Positions 24,266 to 32,208 of a stretch of DNA of 51,376 nucleotides are shown in pieces. A program made the position numbers and the translations under genes. Within the stretch, counting starts at the first letter, position 1. Each line of letters starts with the position of its first letter. The notes under the pieces are model-generated. The model searched no databases and was not told the origin of the DNA. It worked only from the letters and a program-made list of their open reading frames with translations. Source of the stretch: Caryophanales bacterium (GTDB taxonomy: Bacteria > Bacillota > Bacilli > Bacillales > Bacillaceae_J); assembly GCA_012840465.1 (NCBI GenBank), contig DULJ01000023.1, positions 1-51,376 on the forward strand, in the 5' to 3' direction.

Positions 24266-24513
24266 TTCAAGCTGTTAATGAAAATTATTACGATGATTTG
24301 ATTGTTAGAACAGCCCATAAATTACATGCCAAACAAAAAGAAAAAGAATTTATAAAATCAGGTAGGATCATTGGGGATGTGTATGGACAAATTGATACGA
24401 GTGTTGGTGATGCCTTTTTAGAATATAGGCTGAGGAGCTTAGTGTATGAAGGGGTTTTTGAAATAAAGGGAATACCAAAAGGTATGAGGTATTACAGCGT
24501 GAAACTGAAATAA
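24266..24513 (+). pseudogene. C-terminal DUF3658 fragment (DUF1835/DUF3658 protein)
   Basis: The frame gives NENYYDDLIVRTAHKLHAKQ, FIKSGRIIGDVYG, then FLEYRLRSLVYEGVFEIKG and MRYYSVKLK. This is the conserved C-terminal DUF3658 domain usually found behind DUF1835 in about 300-aa Bacillus proteins. The N-terminal domain is missing, and 24056-24265 upstream holds no intact frame for it, so the gene is truncated. Confidence 0.65.
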
Positions 24514-24518
24514 TTGCC

Positions 24519-24554
24519 TGTTTAGTAACCATCAATCGTGGGTTGGTTTTTTAT
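24519..24554 (+). terminator. Weak terminator
   Basis: AACCATC pairs imperfectly with GGGTTGGTT, followed by TTTTTTA, just after the DUF3658 fragment. Confidence 0.4.
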
Positions 24555-24607
24555 GGTAATATAAAATCAAAAGAGATGTAAACCATATGGGTGCAGGAGG
24601 TAATAGA

Positions 24608-25231
24608 TTGAGACAGATATTATTTATTGTATTATTATGTGTATCCCAAGTAATGGCAGCCTGCACACCTACTCATGAAATTATTACAAATGAAAAGGAA
24701 ATTGAAAAAGACGAAAAGCCTTCAATGGTTAATAACAGTAGTCCTGCGACAGCCGCCATTATTAAAGAATATGAATTTACTTATCTTGAAGATTTGCCGA
24801 AAGACAAAATTGAGCAATACAACCGCTTTTTAGAAGATGGGAATGCTAATCACCTAATAGATTTCACACCAGAACAAATTGTCTTAATTTATTTGAACCT
24901 TGTATTAAGGGAAGAGGTTGAAAAAATATATATTTTAACTGCTGATTATGGTCAATTACCGACGCTTGATATTTTTAAAGATGAATATTACCGTTATTTA
25001 TCATCTGATTTGCATGAAGATTATTTAAAATATAGATTTTTTGATTCGATTGCAGTAGTGGATGAAACCAAAGCAGATGAAGATATTGTTGTTGTTAAAA
25101 TGGAGATTATATATGGTTCTGTCAGCCAAGGGATCGCATATGCGTTAATGAAGGAAAACAATATTTGGAAAATGGACTTATATCATTTGGTGGCTAAGAA
25201 GAAAACCAATGAGTCAAAGAGAAATGACTAA
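24608..25231 (+). CDS. Hypothetical lipoprotein
   Basis: 207 aa from TTG 24608, preferred over an in-frame start 21 bp upstream because GGAGGT lies 6 nt before it. Signal sequence LRQILFIVLLCVSQVMAAC with lipobox VMAAC, then a Lys/Glu-rich linker and a globular part (about 45-200) ending in GIAYALMKENNIWKMDLYHLV, the end pattern of DUF4878/NTF2-like exported domains. Function unknown. Confidence 0.75.
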   Translation: MRQILFIVLLCVSQVMAACTPTHEIITNEKEIEKDEKPSMVNNSSPATAAIIKEYEFTYLEDLPKDKIEQYNRFLEDGNANHLIDFTPEQIVLIYLNLVLREEVEKIYILTADYGQLPTLDIFKDEYYRYLSSDLHEDYLKYRFFDSIAVVDETKADEDIVVVKMEIIYGSVSQGIAYALMKENNIWKMDLYHLVAKKKTNESKRND

Positions 25232-25289
25232 CATATGGGAACCCTTTACTTATATAATTAGCAAATTATAGACTAAAGGATTGATATGT

Positions 25290-25613
25290 TTGAAAAAGGG
25301 TTTAGTAGTTATATTGTTACTTTTTGTGCTGTTTTTTGGATTCATTGCTGTAAGGTTTGGAAGTGCTTTAACCCAAGAAGGAAATCCAATTCTATATCTG
25401 ACCTCGATTGTCAAACTGGAGTTATCTAATAACGGATATGAGAAAGTATTGAAAACAGAGTACGGAAATAGATTTGTTACAAAATTCAATAAAAATTATC
25501 CTCTCGGAATGGCAAAAAAATTTATGAAAGGCAAAGGGTGGAAGTTCAAGGAACAAATCGGTTCCGAAAGAAATATTGGATTAACTTGGGTGCTTGTTGT
25601 TGCCAAACAGTAA
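25290..25613 (+). CDS. Hypothetical small exported or membrane-anchored protein
   Basis: 107 aa from TTG 25290 (AAAGGA 9 nt upstream). One N-terminal hydrophobic helix (LVVILLLFVLFFGFIAV), then RFGSALTQEGNP and a basic body ending KGKGWKFKEQIGSERN. It is the intact paralogue of the broken gene at 22179. Function not known; the neighbours are likewise short envelope proteins. Confidence 0.7.
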   Translation: MKKGLVVILLLFVLFFGFIAVRFGSALTQEGNPILYLTSIVKLELSNNGYEKVLKTEYGNRFVTKFNKNYPLGMAKKFMKGKGWKFKEQIGSERNIGLTWVLVVAKQ

Positions 25614-25646
25614 GCTCCTTTTATACTAGATTAGAAGGTGCTAAAA

Positions 25647-25994
25647 ATGGCTTGCGTAAATGAGTTTGGAATCATTGATAATTTTGATTATCAAAAGGTT
25701 TATAACGACTACAACCCACAAAAGTACAATTGTGTTTCTGTTGATGATGACATTATTAATAGTTTAATAAATGATTTATCCATTATGAAGACATATTTTC
25801 ATTCATTTAATAGACCAGAATATGGTCTTGATCATTGGGGGGTTACAATCATTCCCCCTGAATCTTTACCACTGTTTTATGAAGTAATTGTATCATCGCG
25901 TTACTTTGAAAAGTCAGTAGAACTCAATGATTTGGCAACATTAATTATTAAGGCAATTGAAGAAAAGAAATATATGATATACTACGGAGTTTGA
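25647..25994 (+). CDS. Hypothetical cytosolic protein
   Basis: 115 aa from ATG 25647 (GAAGGTG upstream). It begins MACVNEFGIIDNFDYQKVYNDYNPQKYNCVSVDDDIIN and has SFNRPEYGLDHWGVTIIPPESLPLF. Small acidic, soluble protein without signal or membrane segment. It has the look of a polymorphic-toxin immunity protein, but no toxin gene lies next to it and I cannot assign a family. Confidence 0.65.
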   Translation: MACVNEFGIIDNFDYQKVYNDYNPQKYNCVSVDDDIINSLINDLSIMKTYFHSFNRPEYGLDHWGVTIIPPESLPLFYEVIVSSRYFEKSVELNDLATLIIKAIEEKKYMIYYGV

Positions 25995-26082
25995 ATATAA
26001 TATTGTGTTATAAGTTTTGTGAATAAATAGTGGAAACTTTTAACCTTTAAATAATCCGAGAGCAAAAGAGGAGGTGTTAGGA

Positions 26083-26802
26083 ATGGAAATAAATTTTGGT
26101 TTTACTTTTAATGCAATAGCAATACTAACTGGAATTTTTGCATGGGGTGTCATTGCCTTTTTTACCTATCGAATTTATAAGAAACAAATTGAAAAACCAA
26201 AAATATGGAAGATAATAATTGTTATTTTTGTCGGTATTTTCTCCTTTTCTATTAATTGGAATATGTTTGATACGATGTTAAAGTTTCCGATCTTACCTCT
26301 CGGTGTATGGATATTGTATTTTGTTCTTAAAGGAAAGGATGAACGGTGGCAGACTTATCGATCATTTGCTTGGTTGGGATTTTGGGCGAATTTTCTTTTC
26401 TTGGCATCAACTTTATTTGCAATTCCAATCCATCAAGCCGTATACCCTAAAGATGAACCAACAACCTATATTTCAAATATTGAAAATGCGTCTATTATCA
26501 ATATTCATCCTTCAGCAAAGGAACAATCACTTAATAAAGAAAGCCTATTGAAACAACTCCAAACCATGAAACAAGAAACTATTTACAGTGATCAGTGGTA
26601 CGAAGATACATATATGAATGCAGAATCGAATAAAAGAAGTGAACGGTTTCCATATCAGCTTATTGGTACTTCTTCTAAATGGGGGAGTGGTCTTCATACA
26701 ATTATTTTTATTGAAGATGATGGTAAAGGCATTTTATTATCAACACCGAAAAAGCAACTTTATTTTCGCTCCGAAGATTCACTGATAGAGGGGATGGAAT
26801 AA
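26083..26802 (+). CDS. Hypothetical membrane protein
   Basis: 239 aa from ATG 26083 (GAGGAGGTG upstream). About four N-terminal transmembrane helices (to residue about 125), then an extracytoplasmic region with ITI/IHPSAKEQSLNKESLL and LLSTPKKQLYFRSEDSLIEGME. Family not recognised. The stop is 2 bp before the next gene, so the two are translationally coupled and likely work together. Confidence 0.7.
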   Translation: MEINFGFTFNAIAILTGIFAWGVIAFFTYRIYKKQIEKPKIWKIIIVIFVGIFSFSINWNMFDTMLKFPILPLGVWILYFVLKGKDERWQTYRSFAWLGFWANFLFLASTLFAIPIHQAVYPKDEPTTYISNIENASIINIHPSAKEQSLNKESLLKQLQTMKQETIYSDQWYEDTYMNAESNKRSERFPYQLIGTSSKWGSGLHTIIFIEDDGKGILLSTPKKQLYFRSEDSLIEGME

Positions 26803-26804
26803 AT

Positions 26805-27563
26805 GTGACTAAGAAATGGTTATGGATTTTTGTAAGTTTAGGTATATTCGTTGTACTGATATCAGTAAGTATACATTGGTTTTATTATTCAAATCCTGCT
26901 ACTTTTCCAACAAATGAACAATTAGTTGAAGAGATTAATAGCGTCTTTCCAGAAGCAGCCGCAAGTGTCATTCAAGACACTATTCCTGTAGATGGACACC
27001 ATGTATTAGTGCCTTTTATTTCTAATAATGATGATTACAGTTTAAGCTATTGGGTGTGGCAAAAACATAAATGGAGAGTTACCTCTATTGATACAAAAGG
27101 AAGACCGATGGTATGGAAAATTGATCGAAACGATCCTTCATCGTATCAATTCGTGTGGAATATTCACCCTGATGATCAATTGAGCTCGATTCATTTTTAT
27201 TTAATTAGAGACAGAGGATATCGCATCACAGAAGGGGTAGAACATTACGTTCCGAGAGTGCAAATGATGAAGAAAGTCTCTCTTAAAGAGAAATCATATG
27301 GACTGATGCGACTGCCGGACGAATGGGTAACATTTATGAATTCGTTTTTAAAAGTAGAATCAGCTAAACAGCCTGATTTGTTTTTTAATAATTTTTTTCC
27401 AGAGCAATATATGTTTTTTGGCTGGATTCCATATAATCAAGCGGATAAAGAAACCTTTCCAGAACGATCTGTAAACGGAAATGGATATTCAAATGGGAAA
27501 ATAGAATTAGAACATGTGATGATATTGGATAAAGGGGACCTTGAGACTCCAAAGTCACAATAA
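26805..27563 (+). CDS. Hypothetical membrane-anchored protein, partner of the preceding gene
   Basis: 252 aa from GTG 26805. One N-terminal transmembrane helix (KWLWIFVSLGIFVVLISVSIHWFYY), then a large extracytoplasmic domain rich in Trp (YWVWQKHKWRV, WKIDRNDPSSYQFVWNIHPDD). No family recognised. The 2-bp gap to the preceding membrane protein indicates an operon. Confidence 0.7.
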   Translation: MTKKWLWIFVSLGIFVVLISVSIHWFYYSNPATFPTNEQLVEEINSVFPEAAASVIQDTIPVDGHHVLVPFISNNDDYSLSYWVWQKHKWRVTSIDTKGRPMVWKIDRNDPSSYQFVWNIHPDDQLSSIHFYLIRDRGYRITEGVEHYVPRVQMMKKVSLKEKSYGLMRLPDEWVTFMNSFLKVESAKQPDLFFNNFFPEQYMFFGWIPYNQADKETFPERSVNGNGYSNGKIELEHVMILDKGDLETPKSQ

Positions 27564-27590
27564 AATAATAAAGAATCCATTCAGGTGGCT

Positions 27591-27820
27591 ATTTTTCGAC
27601 AAATTATCAATTTCCGTCTTGCGGGAGTCCATCGATTTATAATGGAGAATTCAGTGGTGAAAAAATAGCTGGAACTGGAGTTACCTCTGCTTTATTAAAG
27701 AGAAACGGAATACAGGTAATGTCAGAAGAAGGAATTCAAGAGTTTTCCGGCAATAGCAGGGTATTTTTCATAGAGAAGCTGTGTAAAGTTTGTGAAATGT
27801 TAAGCAATAAGGTTTCTTAA
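27591..27820 (+). pseudogene. Unrecognised open frame, probably a gene remnant
   Basis: An uninterrupted frame without an early start codon (GGYFSTNYQFPSCGSPSIYN, then GEKIAGTGVTSALLKRNGIQVM and FSGNSRVFFIEKLCKVCEML) fills most of 27564-27880. It reads like protein, but no ribosome site or 5' part is seen. Probably the tail of a lost gene. Confidence 0.3.
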
Positions 27821-27880
27821 ATATATTTTTGAAAGTGGGGGAAAAATAGGAAAGACTAACTTAAGGAGGTTTTGTGTGTT

Positions 27881-28066
27881 ATGAACAATCTTACAGAACT
27901 AGAAGTAGAGCATTTGCGTCATCTTATCGGAGGGCATGGTTTGATTTCTAAAAAATTAGAAACATATGTGCAAAATTGTACAGACCCTGAATTGAAAACA
28001 ATTTTACAAAAAGATGCCCAAGTAGCAAAACAATCACAACAACAATTAATGACATTTTTAGGGTAG
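27881..28066 (+). CDS. Small spore-coat-like protein (CotF family N-part)
   Basis: 61 aa from ATG 27881 with AAGGAGG upstream; an in-frame TTG 9 bp earlier is less likely. The sequence NNLTELEVEHLRHLIGGHGLISKKLETYVQNCTDPELK, then QLMTFLG, is the small alpha-helical coat protein found paired with a CotF-like partner in Bacillus. The next gene follows after 11 bp. Probably made in the mother cell during sporulation. Confidence 0.75.
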   Translation: MNNLTELEVEHLRHLIGGHGLISKKLETYVQNCTDPELKTILQKDAQVAKQSQQQLMTFLG

Positions 28067-28077
28067 GAGGGCTTAGG

Positions 28078-28332
28078 ATGTTTCAGGATAAAGAAATGGT
28101 AGGCGATTATTTAGCGGGTTTAAATGCAAGCTTAACGGGGTATGCCCATATGATTAGCGAATCTAATAATTCAGACTTACGACAAACATTAATTCAAATG
28201 AGGAATCAGGATGAATCTCGGCAAAGAACAATATATAGTTATGCACTTCAGAAGGGCTATTATCAGCCTGCTGCACCTGCGTCTGATCAAGTAATTCAAC
28301 AGCTTAAAACGCAATTAATGCAAGGGCAGTAA
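28078..28332 (+). CDS. Spore coat protein, CotF family
   Basis: 84 aa, ribosome site GGAGGGC. FQDKEMVGDYLAGLNASLTGYAHMISESNNSDLR followed by QDESRQRTIYSYALQKGYYQPAAPA is the CotF-type domain (helical, with a Tyr-rich end). Forms a two-gene unit with the preceding small coat protein and ends at a good terminator. Confidence 0.82.
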   Translation: MFQDKEMVGDYLAGLNASLTGYAHMISESNNSDLRQTLIQMRNQDESRQRTIYSYALQKGYYQPAAPASDQVIQQLKTQLMQGQ

Positions 28333-28346
28333 CCAAAATATAAAAG

Positions 28347-28375
28347 CCGATCTCCACTGGTGAGATCGGTTTTTA
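28347..28375 (+). terminator. Terminator of the coat-protein pair
   Basis: CCGATCTC (28347-28354) pairs with GAGATCGG (28362-28369), followed by TTTTTA. Also shared by the convergent yidC gene. Confidence 0.8.
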
Positions 28376-28395
28376 CATTTTTAATATATTAGTAT

Positions 28396-29085
28396 CTAAC
28401 CAATTTCTTTTCCAAGGTCTTTCATACCTCTGGATGGATTGTATATATTTCTGCTTATCAGTGACTGAAACACTAAAAAAGTGCCGCCAACCGCCCAGTA
28501 TAATGGCAAGGCAGCCGGAGAGTTAATAGAAAAAATAATAATCATGATCGGGGAAAGTAACCCCATAATCTTCATTTGGTTCTGCTGTGTAACTGGCATG
28601 GATTGCTGTGTTACCTTAAATTGCATAAAGTAAACGATACCTGCAATTAAAGTAATTCCTAGATTTGGTTGTCCGAGACTGAACCATAAGAAGGAATGGG
28701 TTGCAATCTCATGAGAACCTCGGATGGCATAATATAATCCCATTAGGATGGGCATCTGAATGAGGAGGGGCAGACATCCCATATTTAATGGATTGACTCC
28801 ATGCTGTCGATAAAGTGCAAACATTTCTTGTTGAAGTTTTTGCTGTTCTTCTTTATCTTTTGAATTCTTTATTTTCTCTTGGATTTTATCCATTTCCGGC
28901 TTGATACTTTCCATTTTTGACTTTAGCAGTTGTTGATTTTTGTATTGCTTTAACATAAATGGCATTAAGACAAGCCTGATTATTAGTGTAATGATGATAA
29001 TTGAAATCCCAAAGTTATCATTGAACAAGACGGCAATCCCATGAATTGCCTGTATAAATGGGTTAACAAGTAGAGTTTGGAACAA
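28396..29085 (-). CDS. yidC: YidC/Oxa1 family membrane protein insertase
   Basis: 229 aa from TTG 29085 with a perfect AGGAGG site. It inserts proteins into the cytoplasmic membrane. Core features: IIITLIIRLVLMPFMLKQYKN (the hydrophilic-groove Arg in helix 1), a charged coiled region (MESIKPEMDKIQEKIKN), NPLNMGCLPLLIQMPILMGLYYA, and the last helices with SINSPAALPLYWAVGG. Unlike SpoIIIJ/YqjG it has no N-terminal lipoprotein signal with Cys and begins right at MFQTLLVNPFIQ. It is probably the inducible YidC2-type paralogue, because a MifM-like arrest peptide precedes it and a hairpin covers its ribosome site. Confidence 0.92.
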   Translation of the reverse strand: MFQTLLVNPFIQAIHGIAVLFNDNFGISIIIITLIIRLVLMPFMLKQYKNQQLLKSKMESIKPEMDKIQEKIKNSKDKEEQQKLQQEMFALYRQHGVNPLNMGCLPLLIQMPILMGLYYAIRGSHEIATHSFLWFSLGQPNLGITLIAGIVYFMQFKVTQQSMPVTQQNQMKIMGLLSPIMIIIFSINSPAALPLYWAVGGTFLVFQSLISRNIYNPSRGMKDLGKEIG

Positions 29086-29091
29086 TACGAT

Positions 29092-29132
29092 TTCCTCCTA
29101 TTATTTTATTTAAATATAAATAAAGGAAGGAA
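29092..29132 (-). promoter_or_regulatory. Hairpin sequestering the yidC ribosome site
   Basis: On the minus-strand RNA the 3' end of the leader ORF (TTCCTTCC, 29132-29125) can pair with the yidC Shine-Dalgarno GGAGGAA (29098-29092), and next to it TTTATTTA (29124-29117) pairs perfectly with TAAATAAA (29112-29105) around a TATT loop. The stop codon of the leader ORF lies in the stem. A ribosome stalled near the leader end would open it. Confidence 0.65.
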
Positions 29133-29394
29133 TAGTACTATCGTCATCGCCGTCACGTTCATATTTTTTAATCGCTTTAAATAACCAGGTGATCACTGGA
29201 TTAATTTTAACTTCAATTTTTATTTGTAAAGTTTCACAACGTAACTTTACTCTATTGCTTACAAGTGGATGATCTTTCCTGTACCTTTGTTTATTGTCGG
29301 AGTAGTACAAATGGACATAAAACCAGCCAAGCAATATACCGGCATATAGGGGATAAGCATTTACAATATCCAGAATTTCAACTATTTCAAACAA
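29110..29394 (-). CDS. MifM-like arrest (sensor) peptide upstream of yidC
   Basis: 94 aa if it starts at TTG 29394 (GGAG 8 nt upstream), or 99 aa from ATG 29409. An N-terminal transmembrane helix (about VNAYPLYAGILLGWFYVHLYY) is followed by a basic linker and the C-terminal block ITWLFKAIKKYERDGDDDS. This parallels the B. subtilis MifM arrest region as I recall it (ITTWIRKVFRMNSPVNDEED): I-T-W, basic residues, then an acidic cluster about ten residues from the end. MifM stalls its ribosome when membrane insertion fails and thereby exposes the yidC2 ribosome site. Position (24 bp before yidC), length, topology and hairpin all agree. Confidence 0.72.
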   Translation of the reverse strand: MFEIVEILDIVNAYPLYAGILLGWFYVHLYYSDNKQRYRKDHPLVSNRVKLRCETLQIKIEVKINPVITWLFKAIKKYERDGDDDSTIPSFIYI

Positions 29395-29529
29395 AGGAAA
29401 ACACTCCATCCTTTTGTTGAGCTTTTATTGTTTTTTATAAAGTTTAATAAAAAAAGCTTTTGTATTTACAAAACATACTAAATGATCCTCATAATTGTCA
29501 ACAATATGAGTGTGGTTTTTTTAGAGAAT

Positions 29530-29636
29530 TTTAACTTCATTCAGCAGGGGTTTGTACCCCCACTGAATTTAAAATATTAACTTGCATTCATCTCACCACT
29601 TATAGAAGTAGGAGACTTCTGCTGCATGAAGTTAAA
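29530..29636 (-). mobile_element. MITE-like element, copy 2 (107 bp)
   Basis: Reverse orientation relative to copy 1 at 19633-19738. Terminal inverted repeats TTTAACTTCATTCAGCAG (29530-29547) and CTGCTGCATGAAGTTAAA (29619-29636). The inner blocks CATTCATCTCACCACTTAT and the GGGG/CCCC hairpin are shared with copy 1. It lies at the 3' end of the minus-strand 101-aa ORF and gives it its stop codon. Confidence 0.7.
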
Positions 29637-29937
29637 GCCAACCGCCGCGAACGATACCCCACATTCTTCTAGATTGAACAGGGCATTGTGGATTGACTCC
29701 GCAATTCATTAGCCAATTAGCAGCATAATCTCTTTGTTCACGTGAAATTGGCACATTACAACATCTTGAAAGACGATCTACCATGCTATAGGCACCTCTA
29801 GGATGTCTTAAATCTTCCATACGATAGGACCGGCAAATACGACAAACATTCCAAAAACATCTAGGATCGGCTATGCTTCTACGAAAGTGCCCCATTAATA
29901 CTGGATCAATTCCTCCAACCACTTCTTTTCCTCCCAA
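29632..29937 (-). CDS. Cysteine-rich hypothetical protein
   Basis: 101 aa, ribosome site GGGAGG before the ATG. Several Cys residues (CFWNVCRIC, RCCNVP, MNCGVNPQC) and many Arg; no signal or membrane helix. Metal binding is possible. Not recognised. The last codons (…GGWL) and stop fall at the border of the MITE-like copy 2, so the original C-terminus may have been altered. Confidence 0.6.
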   Translation of the reverse strand: MGGKEVVGGIDPVLMGHFRRSIADPRCFWNVCRICRSYRMEDLRHPRGAYSMVDRLSRCCNVPISREQRDYAANWLMNCGVNPQCPVQSRRMWGIVRGGWL

Positions 29938-30074
29938 CTTCAGATAAATAATTACGAAGCATCAAAAAGTTTAGTAGATAGTACTCTATCTTTACTTTTT
30001 TTATGCATGCTATATTTTATGAAATCGTGGAATGAGAGAAACGGCTTTTCCCTATTATTTTAAAAAATGGGACC

Positions 30075-31916
30075 CTAGAGATATCTTTCCTTGTAATGAC
30101 TCAAAGTTAATAGTGGCCAAATATAATTATAACTATGATAATATGCATAAAAATGGCCTGGTAACCCTGCACCTGTCGGGTAAGTATAGGCTTCCAGCGG
30201 TATCGAGATGCTTTTTGTAAGATAGTCAATCCCTTTGTCAATTTCAACCGATGGAATGTTTGATGTTGAAATTAATGCATCTAATGCCCAGGATGTTTGG
30301 GAGATGGTGGAGAACGGAAGAGGGACAAAGGTTCTATCACGGTCACTTTTACATGACTCACCCCAACCGCCATCTGATTGTTGAGCATTCTTTAACCATT
30401 GGATTGCCCTTTGGATGGAGGGATGGTCAGTATCAATACCGACCGCCCGGAGTCCGGTCACTGCCGCCCATGTACCATATAGATAACAAACCCCCCAGCG
30501 TCCGAACCAGGAGCCATTCTCCTCTTGATGGTCTAATAACCATTTGACCCCTGCTTGAATTTGTGGATGTAAATCGGTCATACCTACATACTTTCCTAGA
30601 AACTCCAACGTTCTTCCAGTCAAATCCGGTGTTGATGGATCTATAGCTGTATCTTTTAAATTTTCAATAGGAAATAAACCAATCCATGTTCGATATTGAT
30701 TCTTTTCAAATGCTCCCCAACCCCCATCATCATTTTGCATGGAGAGGAGCCAATTCACGCCAGTTTTCCACGCCTTTTGATATTCTAAATCATGCCATGA
30801 AAACTGTGTAATCGCTCGAAGCGCTGCTTGGGAATCATCAATATCGGGATTACACGAGTTACTTTCGGAAAAACCCCAACCTCCTAGGATATGCAGTGGG
30901 CTCCCTTCCTTTTTCTGTAATTGTTGAGCTCCTTTTAAGTACTTCGCAGCATCTGAAACTGCGGAATCTTCAATTGAGACCCCAGATTTTTGTAATGCAT
31001 AACTCAACCATGCGGTGTCCCATATTGTTGAGGGGGAATTTTGGAGATGACAATCTTCTCCTTTGTGGAAGAGCATCAATTTTAGTCCTTCAATCGCTTG
31101 GAAAATAAATGGGGAATTTGGTTGATAGCCCAATGCCAACAAAGCATAAACCAAATAAAAAGTTGCGCTGGCATAACTGTACAATGTGCCATCCTCTTCT
31201 ATACATCCAAGCATATAACCTTCAGCTTTTTTTAGCAGACGTTGATTCGAAAATATTTTTGAGGCAAAAAATTGTAGGCGGGAGATTAAGCTGTTTTTTC
31301 GTTTCTGTTGTCCAGTTTTTGAAGTTACAAATAGTTTTGAAATATCAGGCGTCCAATCATTTTGAATTGTAAATTTTTTGTGACCTAGTATCAAAACAGG
31401 GGCAAAATGGACCCGAATATAGGAACTGAATTTATTGAAATGGATTGGAAAAAAAGCGGGCATTTTTAGTAAGAATAATGAGAAAGGAAAATATTTAGGC
31501 CACGGATAGAGATTGTGTAGGGCTAACATAAATTTAGTAGAAGGGTGGGCGTTTTCAATTCCACCGTGGGCTATGACAAAACGTTCGGCTTTTTTCATAT
31601 TTTCGTCCGTTGAACGCGCATGTCCTGAATATAGGAGGGCTGTGTAAGCTTCAATCGTTGCCGAAAGATTTCCTTCCTCATCATTAAATAGCTTCCAAGC
31701 TCCATTTGTTTGTTGGGTGTTGATTAGGCGATTGTAAAGCTTTTTAATTAATTCTTCATCATCATGCTTAAGGATACGTAAAATCATTAAAAAGTAGGCA
31801 TCCGTCATCGGACCGCTTTCAAAGCAAAGCCTCCAAGAACCATCACTGGATTGACTTCGTTTAATCTGATCAATAAGATTATTTATTTCATATAAAACAT
31901 TTTCCTTTTTCTTCAT
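30075..31916 (-). CDS. sqhC: Squalene-hopene / sporulenol (tetraprenyl-curcumene) cyclase
   Basis: 613-aa terpene cyclase of the squalene-hopene family. The catalytic acid motif DIDD is at about 358-361 (NPDIDDSQAAL). Several QW-type repeats are visible: SSDGSWRLCF, TNGAWKLF, NDDGGWGAFE, ENGSWFGRWG, SDGGWGESC. In Bacillus the orthologue SqhC cyclises tetraprenyl-beta-curcumene to sporulenol, a spore lipid; squalene to hopene is the alternative. It acts as a monotopic membrane enzyme. Length matches the Bacillus type. Monocistronic on the minus strand, with no good AGGAGG visible. Confidence 0.92.
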   Translation of the reverse strand: MKKKENVLYEINNLIDQIKRSQSSDGSWRLCFESGPMTDAYFLMILRILKHDDEELIKKLYNRLINTQQTNGAWKLFNDEEGNLSATIEAYTALLYSGHARSTDENMKKAERFVIAHGGIENAHPSTKFMLALHNLYPWPKYFPFSLFLLKMPAFFPIHFNKFSSYIRVHFAPVLILGHKKFTIQNDWTPDISKLFVTSKTGQQKRKNSLISRLQFFASKIFSNQRLLKKAEGYMLGCIEEDGTLYSYASATFYLVYALLALGYQPNSPFIFQAIEGLKLMLFHKGEDCHLQNSPSTIWDTAWLSYALQKSGVSIEDSAVSDAAKYLKGAQQLQKKEGSPLHILGGWGFSESNSCNPDIDDSQAALRAITQFSWHDLEYQKAWKTGVNWLLSMQNDDGGWGAFEKNQYRTWIGLFPIENLKDTAIDPSTPDLTGRTLEFLGKYVGMTDLHPQIQAGVKWLLDHQEENGSWFGRWGVCYLYGTWAAVTGLRAVGIDTDHPSIQRAIQWLKNAQQSDGGWGESCKSDRDRTFVPLPFSTISQTSWALDALISTSNIPSVEIDKGIDYLTKSISIPLEAYTYPTGAGLPGHFYAYYHSYNYIWPLLTLSHYKERYL

Positions 31917-32208
31917 ATTTGCTTCCCCACTATCTATTAAACGAAACGCTTAAGACGCATTTAGTATTAAAATATGAATAAGCAATACATGAAGATATAG
32001 GGAAATAAACTATTTTACAAATAATGATGTCCATATGTGGGCGTTTATTATCTATTGTTTTTTTATCTGTATAGTTCAGAAAGTTTGGCTACAACTTTAT
32101 ACTTCAGTGCATCTTTTTGCATGATTTGAATATCAAAGTAACCCCGACAAAATGAAAAGGAACGGGAATCATTGAGTCAGCCTGATCTTTTTGTAGCAAA
32201 AGCCCGAT
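31917..32208. other. Intergenic stretch between sqhC and the deacetylase gene
   Basis: No ORF or RNA recognised. It must contain the sqhC promoter (minus strand) and the 3' end of the deacetylase transcript, but I see no clear box or hairpin. Confidence 0.4.

Noticed and set aside
30251-31372. Several plus-strand frames within the cyclase gene region
   Set aside because: They are antisense shadows of sqhC without ribosome sites or domains.
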